A stretch of DNA of 11,257 bases from Labilithrix luteola (GTDB taxonomy: Bacteria; Myxococcota_A; Polyangia; Polyangiales; Polyangiaceae). Under the pieces are notes generated by a model. It saw nothing but the letters and a program-made list of their open reading frames with translations, was not told the origin of the DNA and did no database searches. Location of the stretch: positions 1 through 11,257 of the forward strand of contig JAMFST010000985.1 of NCBI GenBank assembly GCA_026225435.1, read 5' to 3'. Of this stretch, positions 5,764-11,257 are shown in pieces (the stretch's first letter is position 1; the number at the start of each line of letters is the position of its first letter). A program made the position numbers and the translations under genes.

Positions 5764-6978
5764 CTACGACGCCGTGACGGCCGATCGCAGGGTGAGCACC
5801 GGTGCCTCGGTCGGGCAACCGATGCGGAAGGGGTACCAGTCGCCGAAGCCGGACGTGGTGTACAGGCGCGAGGTCGCCTTGGCGTAGCTCCCCCAGAGGT
5901 AGCCATCCGGGTAGAGCGGCTGGAAGGCGCTCTTGCCGTTGAAGCCGATCTGGCCGCCGTGGGTGTGCCCCGAGAGCGTGAGGTGCACCTTGTCGCGCGC
6001 GGCGGCGTCGAAGCCTTCGGGGCGGTGCGAGAGGAGCAGGTGAAAGGCGTCGCTCGGCGCGCCGTCGAGGGCCTGGTCGATCGAGGCGCGCATGAAGCGC
6101 TGAATGTCCCGCGACGAGGTGACGGGATCATCGGCGGCGGAGATGCGCAGCGACGCGCCACCCACGTCGAGGGTGTGGCCAGCGCTGACGAGGAGCGGCA
6201 CCGGGCCGCGATCGTAGGCGCGACGCGCGGGGGTGATGCCATTGAGGTACTCGTGGTTGCCGAGCGAGGCGTAGGCGCCGAGCCGCGGCCTGGCGTCGGC
6301 GATCATCCGCAGCGCCGGCGGCAAGAGCGACACGTCCTCGGCGACGTCGCCGGTGAGCACGATGAGATCCGGCGGGTTCGCCGAGAGGCGTTCGAGGAGA
6401 TCGTCGAGATCCCTCAGCCCCTTGGTGCACCCGAGATGGAGGTCGCTGAGCTGCAAGATGCGCAGACCGTCGAGCGCCGGTGGCAGCTCGTCCCAGTCCA
6501 GCGAGAGCGGTCGCAGCGCGGTCGGCTGCCGGTCGGAGAGGAAACCCGACGCGCCCGTGCTCACGGCGGCGAGCGGCACGGCGACGGTGACCGCCTGTAC
6601 GAGCTGACGCCTGGTGACGGCAGCCGCCGGCGCGGGCGCGGGCACGGAGGTCGTCGGCAGCTTCGACAGCGCCGTCATCGACCGCGCCAGCTTCTGGACC
6701 AGCGCGGCGAGCGGAACGCTGGCGACCCCGAACACGAGACACGGCAGCAGCAGCGTCGCGGCGGTCGCGCCGCGGGCGCTCAGCGGATAGTTCGCCAACC
6801 CCACCGCCCACGCGGCATGTGCAAGGAGCGCGAAGGCCGCGAGCGCTGCCGCCGCGCGCCGGCACCGAGACGACCGGTAGACGCGCGGAAAGCACAGACG
6901 CACGAGCACCACGAGAAGAACGAAGAGGACGGCGAACGCCTTCAACGAAGCGAGGAGTGGCAGCGGCGGGAGGATCAC
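5764..6978 (-). CDS. Membrane-anchored calcineurin-like metallophosphoesterase (YkuE/YaeI type)
   Basis: This is a 404-residue protein. All signature blocks of the dinuclear metallophosphoesterase fold are intact: SDLHLG (Asp179, His181), LTGDVAED (Asp211), LGNHEY (Asn241, His242), LSHRPEG (His318) and SGHTHGGQ (His338, His340). Relatives such as YaeI and YkuE act on phospholipid or lipid-A-type phosphodiesters or in envelope homeostasis; the substrate here is unknown. The N-terminal ~150 residues hold hydrophobic segments at about 7-28, 42-62, 70-95 and 126-146. A Pro/Ala linker and VTRRQLVQ precede the fourth, a Tat-like twin-arginine motif. The positive-inside rule puts the catalytic domain in the periplasm. 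The start is a GTG at 6978-6976 overlapping the TGA of the preceding small gene (GTGA), which indicates translational coupling; the stop is TAG. Confidence 0.92.
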   Translation of the reverse strand: MILPPLPLLASLKAFAVLFVLLVVLVRLCFPRVYRSSRCRRAAAALAAFALLAHAAWAVGLANYPLSARGATAATLLLPCLVFGVASVPLAALVQKLARSMTALSKLPTTSVPAPAPAAAVTRRQLVQAVTVAVPLAAVSTGASGFLSDRQPTALRPLSLDWDELPPALDGLRILQLSDLHLGCTKGLRDLDDLLERLSANPPDLIVLTGDVAEDVSLLPPALRMIADARPRLGAYASLGNHEYLNGITPARRAYDRGPVPLLVSAGHTLDVGGASLRISAADDPVTSSRDIQRFMRASIDQALDGAPSDAFHLLLSHRPEGFDAAARDKVHLTLSGHTHGGQIGFNGKSAFQPLYPDGYLWGSYAKATSRLYTTSGFGDWYPFRIGCPTEAPVLTLRSAVTAS

Positions 6979-7145
6979 GAGCGGCTCCGATCACGAGACG
7001 AATGGAGCTGCATCTCCTCGAGGAGCAGAGCGTCGATGCGCTCCTCTTCCACGATCCGCCGGAGCCGGCGCCAGGCGACGACCAGCGCGAGGACGAGCGT
7101 GAAGAAGGCGCAGAAGAGGAAGCGCGCGAAGCCGGCGTGGCTCAT
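6975..7145 (-). CDS. 56-residue single-pass membrane protein
   Basis: The start ATG at 7145-7143 overlaps the stop of the upstream membrane-protein gene (ATGA), and its own TGA at 6977-6975 overlaps the GTG start of the phosphoesterase (GTGA). This double 4-nt overlap is strong evidence that it is a translated gene. The protein begins MSHAGFARFLFC, has one transmembrane helix (~8-25: FLFCAFFTLVLALVVAW) and then a basic stop-transfer patch RRLRR. An amphipathic, acidic helical tail follows (EEERIDALLLEEM), ending SSRDRSRS. Charge distribution suggests a cytoplasmic C-terminus. Its size and layout recall small assembly factors such as CcmD, but there are no ccm genes nearby and I would not name it so. 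A scaffold or regulator for the adjacent membrane proteins is a reasonable guess. Confidence 0.78.
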   Translation of the reverse strand: MSHAGFARFLFCAFFTLVLALVVAWRRLRRIVEEERIDALLLEEMQLHSSRDRSRS

Positions 7146-7792
7146 CGCGCGTCCTCACTCTCGACGACGTGGGACACGCCGTCGATCCCGCGGCCGAACG
7201 CGGTGCGCGTGGGAAACACCGGGCTCACCACCGAAGCGAGCTGCGCCAGCGCCGCCAGCTGCACCAGGACCATGGCGGCGACGGGCAGGTAGATGCCGCG
7301 CCTGCCGCCGGAGCTGACCAGTCGCCCCAGCGCGCGGACGAAGATGGCGCACCCGGCGATCACGGCGAGGACCACCGAGGCGAGCGCCGCGCGCGGTCCG
7401 ATGAAGCTGCTCGAGTGCTGGTAGAGAGCGACCAGCGGAGCGAGGACCGCGAGCACCAGCGTGCCGCCGAACACCGCCACCGCGTAGCCGACCAGGAGAT
7501 CGACGCCCGCGGCGACGCCGGGGGCGACCAGCCGGCAGAAGAGCAGCACCACCGGCAGGGCGACCGCGCCACTGACGACGAGGAGCATGGGGACCTTGAA
7601 CGCATTGGCGCACGCGGCGGAGAAGGACGCGGAGCTCGCCGCCAGCCCCCAGAGCGCCGCGAACACCATCGCGCAGACGAGACCGAGCGTTGCCAGGAGC
7701 AGGCGCTCGCTACGCCCGACGGTGGACAGGGACGAAGAGGACTGCGCGGTGGGAGCGGAGACGAGATCGAACAACCGGGAGACCGAGTGCAT
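7142..7792 (-). CDS. Polytopic membrane protein of unknown function, first gene of the cluster
   Basis: This 216-residue protein has a soluble Ser-rich N-terminus (LFDLVSAPTAQSSSSL) and about five transmembrane helices at ~31-51, 67-89, 99-122, 136-156 and 168-190. Its C-terminal tail reads RTAFGRGIDGVSHVVESEDAR. The central pattern AFKVPML...ALP...F followed by VLAVLAPLVALY and IAGCAIFVRALGRL resembles, from memory, small membrane proteins often labelled 'actin-binding WH2 domain-containing' in planctomycetes and others. That label is itself uninformative, and no biochemical role is established. GGAGG lies 7 nt before the ATG at 7792 and sets the start. The gene lies immediately downstream of the GTGAA repeat array and of the CreC-like kinase gene, so it is the probable first target of that two-component system. 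Its stop overlaps the next start by 4 nt. Confidence 0.82.
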   Translation of the reverse strand: MHSVSRLFDLVSAPTAQSSSSLSTVGRSERLLLATLGLVCAMVFAALWGLAASSASFSAACANAFKVPMLLVVSGAVALPVVLLFCRLVAPGVAAGVDLLVGYAVAVFGGTLVLAVLAPLVALYQHSSSFIGPRAALASVVLAVIAGCAIFVRALGRLVSSGGRRGIYLPVAAMVLVQLAALAQLASVVSPVFPTRTAFGRGIDGVSHVVESEDAR

Positions 7793-7850
7793 GCGTGCAC
7801 CTCCAGCCCTTCTCTCTGCGCGACCCGTTCGAACCGCCCGCGTTCGCGCG

Positions 7851-7888
7851 GTGAAAGGTCGGTGGATCGGATGTGAACGCCGTGTGAA
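7851..7888 (-). promoter_or_regulatory. Array of four 11-bp-phased GTGAA/TTCAC half-sites (candidate CreB-like response-regulator operator)
   Basis: On the plus strand, half-sites start at 7851 (GTGAA), 7862 (GTGGA, degenerate), 7873 (GTGAA) and 7884 (GTGAA), each exactly 11 bp apart, so all face one side of the helix. On the minus strand, the direction of the downstream gene, the best pair reads TTCAC-ACGGCG-TTCAC. This fits TTCAC-N6-TTCAC, the published E. coli CreB recognition sequence. Direct repeats at 11 bp are typical of OmpR/PhoB-family dimers. The array lies in the 108-bp gap between the kinase stop (7901) and the ATG at 7792, with its near edge 58 nt from that ATG. No clear -10 is visible downstream, and activator-dependent promoters are often weak. 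Confidence 0.72.
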
Positions 7889-7900
7889 CGCGCGCTTCGG

Positions 7901-9382
7901 TTAGAGAATCGCGCGGGGAAAGCGCACCTCGAGGCGCGCTCCGCTGCTCTCGCTCGACCCCGCCTGCGCGCTGCCTCCGTGGGCCTCGGCCACGGCGCGG
8001 ACCAGCGCCAGACCGAGCCCCGTCCCGCGCCGTCGACCGCGGGTGGTGAAGAAGCGATCGAAGACGCGCGCGCGGTCCTCGGCGGGAATTCCCGGTCCGG
8101 AGTCCTCGATCGCCAGCAGCACCTCGGTGGCCGTCACGGTGACGCGCGCATCGACGCGCCCCTCGTGGTCGCCTTCCTGCGCAAAGGAGGCCGCATTCTC
8201 CAGCAGCTCGCGGACCACGGAGCTCAGACGGTGCTCCACGCCCGCCACGATGGCGGACGCCTCTGCCGTCGCCGTGAACGTCACGCGGGCAAAGCGCGCG
8301 TCCTCCGCCATGCGAGCGACGGTCGCGCGGAGCAGCGCACCGACGTCCACCGGCTCGCGAGCCTCGTCGGGCATGCCGGCTTGCACGCGCGCCAGCTCGA
8401 GGAAGTGGGTCACCAGGTGATCGAGCTGCTCGGCGCTGGCATCGAGGACGCGCGCCAGGCGACGCGTGCGATCGTCGGGAGAGCCCGTCTGCAGAGCGTC
8501 GGAGGTCGCCCGCACCGCCGCCACGGGGCTCTTCATCTGGTGAACCAGGTCGGCCACGAAGGTCGCGTAGGTCTCGTTGCGCGTGGCGAGCGCCGCCAGG
8601 AGCGCGTTCAACGACGAGGCGAGATCGCCGACCTCGTCGCGGTGGACGGTGAGATCACCTTCCGAGCTGGCCTCGCTCGCCTTGAGGAGCGCCTGCGCGC
8701 GGAGCAGCTCCAGCGGCCGGGTGATGCGGCTGCCGGTGGTGTACGCGAGGAGCAGCACCAGCGGAACGATGAGCACGGCGAGCCGCAGCAGCTGGGCACG
8801 CAGCGTGTACACCTCGGTGATGGCCCGCGCGGTGCTCTTCTGCACGTAGACGATGTCCTTCCCCCCGGGGACGTCCGCCGCCCGCGTCGCCTGGCACAGG
8901 AAGAGCCCCTCGCTGGCGCACGCGATGTACAGACCGCTCTTCGCCGCGGCGAGCACCTCGGGGCGAACGGACAAGGGGACCATCGCGCGGTCGAGATCGT
9001 CGAGCGACGGCTCGTCGTGCTCCCCGAGGAGCAGCGCTTCCAGCGGGTAGAAAGCGTCCGTCGGATCATCGGCCGACACGTCGAAGCGGACGGCGAACGA
9101 GGGATCGAGGACCCGGAGGCGAAGGTGCGCGCTGGCCGCCACGCGCTCGAGAGCAGGTCGCGCCTCGTCGACGTCCCCGTGCGCCGCCACCAGGGCAGCC
9201 GCTGCCTCGTTCGCCGCGAGCAAGGTCGTGTGCCACATGCGACCGGGCACGTTGCGATCGACCAGGCTCCAGGCGAACACCAGGAGCAGCGGGGCGAGGC
9301 CGGCGAGAGCGATGGCCGCGAACACGCGCAGGCGCAGCGACACGCGCCGGGCCGGCGGTGCCAGGCGCATCACCCGCGCCAT
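7901..9382 (-). CDS. Sensor histidine kinase, CreC-like
   Basis: This is a 493-residue membrane kinase. TM1 is at ~17-41, followed by a periplasmic sensor region (~45-195), TM2 at ~198-215 and a HAMP linker (ITRPLELLRAQA, ~216-268). The HisKA dimerisation helix has the H-box LVHQMKSPVAAVR with phospho-accepting His281. The HATPase_c domain has N-box RELLENAASFA (Asn396), G1 DSGPGIP (427-433), F-box VFDRFFTT and G2 GTGLGLALVRAVAEAHGG. The H-box and the segment after it align by eye with E. coli CreC (HELKSPLAAIR). Cys155 and Cys163 lie close together in the sensor region (YIACASEGLFLCQ). It should phosphorylate the response regulator encoded just upstream: its ATG at 9382 overlaps that gene's end by 13 nt. 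An alternative ATG at 9370 would overlap the TGA by one base (TGATG). The sensed signal is unknown. Confidence 0.92.
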   Translation of the reverse strand: MARVMRLAPPARRVSLRLRVFAAIALAGLAPLLLVFAWSLVDRNVPGRMWHTTLLAANEAAAALVAAHGDVDEARPALERVAASAHLRLRVLDPSFAVRFDVSADDPTDAFYPLEALLLGEHDEPSLDDLDRAMVPLSVRPEVLAAAKSGLYIACASEGLFLCQATRAADVPGGKDIVYVQKSTARAITEVYTLRAQLLRLAVLIVPLVLLLAYTTGSRITRPLELLRAQALLKASEASSEGDLTVHRDEVGDLASSLNALLAALATRNETYATFVADLVHQMKSPVAAVRATSDALQTGSPDDRTRRLARVLDASAEQLDHLVTHFLELARVQAGMPDEAREPVDVGALLRATVARMAEDARFARVTFTATAEASAIVAGVEHRLSSVVRELLENAASFAQEGDHEGRVDARVTVTATEVLLAIEDSGPGIPAEDRARVFDRFFTTRGRRRGTGLGLALVRAVAEAHGGSAQAGSSESSGARLEVRFPRAIL

Positions 9383-10059
9383 CGGTACCCGGCGCCGATC
9401 AGCGTCTCGATCTCGTCGAAACCGGGGTCGATGACGCCGAGCTTCTTGCGCAGCCGGCGCACGTAGGTGTCGACGATGCGCTCGGCGACGACCGAGTCGT
9501 CGTCACGGACGATCTCCAGGATCCGGTCACGGGCGAGCACGATCCCCCGACGGCGAGCCAGCGCTTCGAGCAGACGCAGCTCGGTCACCGTGAGCGTCAA
9601 CGGCTTGCCCTGGTACGTGGCCTCCAGTCGCTCCACGTCGATCACCAGCTCCCCCGCGCGGACCAGCGGAACATCCGTCGGCGGCCCGCTCCGCATCTCC
9701 TCACGCCGCAGGAGCACGGCGATCCGCGCCAGCAGCACCCGCGTGCGAAACGGCTTGGTCACGTAGTCGTCGGCGCCGAGATCGAGCCCCAGCGTCTCGT
9801 CGATCTCCCCCTCGCGCGAAGTGAGGAGAAGGATGGGCATCGCGCTCCCCTCGGCGCGCAGCCGTCGACAGAGGCTGAACCCGTCGAGGTTCGGCATGTT
9901 CACGTCGGAGACCATCAGATCGAAGCCTCGCTGACGGACCACGTGGAGCGCCGCCAGCCCGTCGGCGGCCGTCTCCACCTCGTGGCCCGACTCGCTCACC
10001 GCGAGGGCGAGCACCTCGAGGAGAGAGGCGTCGTCGTCCACCAGGAGGATGCGCGGCAT
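9370..10059 (-). CDS. OmpR/PhoB-family response regulator, CreB-like
   Basis: This is a 229-residue two-domain regulator starting MPRILLVDDDASLLE. The receiver domain (1-120) has the acidic pocket Asp8-Asp10, phospho-acceptor Asp52 in MVSDVNMPNLDG, Thr80 in LLLTSREG and Lys102 in VTKPFR. The winged-helix DNA-binding domain (~131-229) has TLTVTELRLLEAL, the recognition helix region AERIVDTYVRRLRKKLG and the terminal wing IETLIGAGYRWRG. The open frame extends 27 codons further upstream, but homology to the receiver fold begins exactly at the ATG at 10059, where AGG lies close upstream. The gene is co-transcribed with the CreC-like kinase and divergent from a second histidine kinase. The regulator probably binds the GTGAA array at 7851-7888 (inference); no comparable array is seen upstream of its own gene. 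Confidence 0.93.
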   Translation of the reverse strand: MPRILLVDDDASLLEVLALAVSESGHEVETAADGLAALHVVRQRGFDLMVSDVNMPNLDGFSLCRRLRAEGSAMPILLLTSREGEIDETLGLDLGADDYVTKPFRTRVLLARIAVLLRREEMRSGPPTDVPLVRAGELVIDVERLEATYQGKPLTLTVTELRLLEALARRRGIVLARDRILEIVRDDDSVVAERIVDTYVRRLRKKLGVIDPGFDEIETLIGAGYRWRG

Positions 10060-10132
10060 TACCTGCGACGATAGCGCGGACCATGACTTTCGACACATGC
10101 CGGGAACCGCCCGCCGTCCTAAGCTGACTGCG
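10060..10132. promoter_or_regulatory. Divergent promoter region between response regulator and HisKA_3 kinase
   Basis: This 73-bp gap must contain start signals for both genes. TAAGCT at 10120-10125 could be a -10 for the rightward gene, which would give a nearly leaderless transcript; this fits the lack of a Shine-Dalgarno sequence before the ATG at 10133. No -35, operator palindrome or GTGAA repeat was recognised. The assignment rests mainly on gene orientation. Confidence 0.4.
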
Positions 10133-11257
10133 ATGTACATCGCACGAGCGCTGCGCCTCGCGGGTTATCCGCTCGTCGTCGCGGTTGGCGAGCCGCTGCT
10201 GACACTCCCGTTCTCGTCCGGCCACCACATGGTGGGCTCGGCACGGTTCCCGGCGTGGGCCGCGGCCTACCTGGTCTTCGCCGTCTCCTTCCACCTGAGC
10301 GCGTCGTTGCCCGAGGGGGCGCGCCTCCGCCGGTTCGGCATGCTCGGCCTGATGACGCTGACGACGCTCACCATGGCCGCGCTCATCGCGTGCCCGCTCG
10401 GGGCGCTGTCGCTCGTCGTGCTCGCGTCGCAGGCAGCGCTCCTGCTCTCGCCACGCCAGACCGCGCTGTTCGTCTCGGTGCAGACCGCGGTGCTCGGCTG
10501 CATGACGGTGGGCATGCCGGACTGGGGCGAGGGATCCTTGAGTCACCTGCTGGGGCTCGTCGCCGCCGAGATCTTCGCGGCCGTCGCCGTGCACCTCGCG
10601 CGTCACGCGGCGGACACGGCGCACGATCTGCGCCTGGCGAACGCCGAGCTGCGCGGGGCGCGCTCGCTGCTCGAGGAGACGAGCCGCGCGCACGAGCGGA
10701 CACGCATCTCGCGCGAGCTGCACGACGTCCTCGGCCACGACCTCACGGCGCTCGGACTCCAGCTCGAGGTAGCAACGCACCTGCCGCCCGAGCGCGCCGC
10801 CGTCCACGTGGCGACGGCACAGGAGGTCACCGCGCGCCTCCTGCGCAATGTACGCGAGGTGGCGATGGTGCTCCGCGACGGGCCGGCGCTGGACGTCGCG
10901 CCCGCGCTCCACGCGCTCGCCCGCGGAGCGGCCCCGGGTCTCGTCGTGCACCTGGCGATGCCGGAGCGGCTGCGGATCGCGGACGCTGCGCACGCGCACT
11001 GTCTCGTTCGCTGCGCGCAGGAGATCGTGACCAACGCGCTCCGCCACGCACGGGCGCAAAACCTGTGGATCACGATTGCCGTGGACCACGGCACCCTCAC
11101 CCTCGAGGCGCACGACGACGGCCGCGGGGCGACCGAGGTCCACGTGGAACCCGATCGCGACAAGGCGGCGGCGAGCGGCGTGAACATGCAAGACATCGCG
11201 GACACGATCAACACGGCGATCGGCGGGGTGCGCCAGGGCTATTTCACCAATGGCACC
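10133..11257 (+). CDS. NarL-type (HisKA_3) sensor histidine kinase, running in frame into an RND-permease-like segment (partial, open at the right edge)
   Basis: The 375 codons present begin MYIARALRLA. Residues ~10-155 form about five hydrophobic segments, a membrane sensor without a large extracellular domain. A coiled-coil linker (160-187) leads to the HisKA_3 motif RISRELHDVLGHDLTAL with phospho-accepting His197, as in DesK/NarX-type kinases. The N-box EIVTNALRHARA (Asn301) and G1-like HDDGRGA (328-333) follow. A normal member would then continue to a G2 loop of the GxGLxGMRERV kind. That is absent: from about residue 337 the chain reads VEPDRDKAAASGV and DTINTAIGGVRQGYF, typical of RND efflux permeases. 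Without G2 the ATP-binding domain would be incomplete. The frame has no stop before the window end. A paired NarL/FixJ regulator, usual for this family, is not visible. Kinase identity up to residue ~335 is firm. Confidence 0.82.
   Translation, partial: MYIARALRLAGYPLVVAVGEPLLTLPFSSGHHMVGSARFPAWAAAYLVFAVSFHLSASLPEGARLRRFGMLGLMTLTTLTMAALIACPLGALSLVVLASQAALLLSPRQTALFVSVQTAVLGCMTVGMPDWGEGSLSHLLGLVAAEIFAAVAVHLARHAADTAHDLRLANAELRGARSLLEETSRAHERTRISRELHDVLGHDLTALGLQLEVATHLPPERAAVHVATAQEVTARLLRNVREVAMVLRDGPALDVAPALHALARGAAPGLVVHLAMPERLRIADAAHAHCLVRCAQEIVTNALRHARAQNLWITIAVDHGTLTLEAHDDGRGATEVHVEPDRDKAAASGVNMQDIADTINTAIGGVRQGYFTNGT
11141..11257 (+). other. Fragment of an RND efflux transporter permease (periplasmic porter region) fused to the kinase frame
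   Basis: The final 36-39 codons match the segment of RND permeases that in AcrB lies in the second periplasmic half (AcrB has [22 protein letters not shown] followed by a Gly-Gly pair). Here the equivalents are PDRDKAAASGV, MQDIADTINTAIGG and VRQGYFTNGT. The match includes the conserved Asp-(Arg/Gln)-x-Lys-Ala, the Gly-Val turn, the amphipathic helix and the Gly-Gly. All domains expected before it in a permease (about 700 residues) are missing. The boundary is best placed between residues 337 and 341 of the open frame (11141-11155). The identification is by recollection of family motifs. Confidence 0.75.

Noticed and set aside
6975..7145. Naming the 56-residue protein as the heme exporter subunit CcmD
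   Set aside because: Only size and topology agree; no ccmABC genes are nearby and the sequence has no specific CcmD signature I can point to.
4285..7317. A 1010-codon plus-strand open frame antisense to the phosphoesterase and cytochrome-like genes
   Set aside because: Arg/His/Gly-rich shadow of the opposite strand; the minus-strand frames carry intact catalytic and lipobox motifs.
7787..7800. GTGCA-TGCG-TGCAC inverted repeat over the start codon of the first cluster gene
   Set aside because: Five-base arms are common by chance, and the site coincides with the ribosome-binding region; no further support for an operator or RNA switch.
10060..10140. 27-codon upstream extension of the response regulator
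   Set aside because: The receiver fold begins exactly at the ATG at 10059, and the extension would overlap the divergent kinase start.
9701..11191. A 496-codon minus-strand open frame across the HisKA_3 kinase
   Set aside because: It is antisense to a clear kinase, and its second half is an out-of-frame reading of the response regulator.

Overview
The window is GC-rich throughout, with strong G/C preference at third codon positions. Its proteins include Asp/Ala/Gly-rich lipoproteins, a YxWxxGxW-repeat lipoprotein with a collagen-like tail, a mono-heme c-type lipoprotein and an MmyB-type XRE regulator beside a SnoaL/NTF2 gene. Together these suggest a Gram-negative bacterium of the Myxococcota (former Deltaproteobacteria, Polyangiales-like). 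This is an inference from gene content, not a phylogenetic placement. No tRNA, rRNA, CRISPR array or insertion sequence was seen.

Layout from left to right. (1) At 1-331 (minus, cut by the window edge) lies an XRE/MmyB-type repressor, divergent from a small NTF2-like gene (456-839). The 124 bp between them hold a large inverted repeat that is probably the shared operator. (2) A strong stem-loop at 853-905 separates this pair from a convergent YxWxxGxW/collagen-like lipoprotein (920-2500). (3) From 7792 down to 2613 runs a tight minus-strand cluster of six genes: a five-helix membrane protein, a 56-residue single-helix protein, a membrane-anchored calcineurin-like phosphoesterase with an internal twin-arginine motif, a mono-heme c-type lipoprotein, a second lipoprotein of unknown family, and a small two-helix membrane protein. 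The first three genes overlap by 4 nt each; the other gaps are 39, 30 and 13 nt. (4) Upstream on the same strand is a CreB/CreC-like two-component pair: response regulator 9370-10059, kinase 7901-9382. Between the kinase stop and the first gene of the cluster sits an array of four GTGAA-type half-sites at exact 11-bp spacing. Its best pair fits the E. coli CreB recognition sequence TTCAC-N6-TTCAC. (5) Divergent from the regulator, a NarL-type (HisKA_3) histidine kinase begins at 10133 and stays open to the window end. Its last ~35 residues are not kinase sequence but match the periplasmic porter region of an RND efflux permease.

The most coherent biological story is the two-component pair, its candidate operator array, and the phosphoesterase/cytochrome lipoprotein cluster directly downstream. 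This could be an envelope-stress or envelope-remodelling regulon that the kinase senses and the regulator switches. The kinase/permease junction near 11150 is either a real gene fusion or deletion scar, or an assembly chimera. Sequence alone cannot decide between these.
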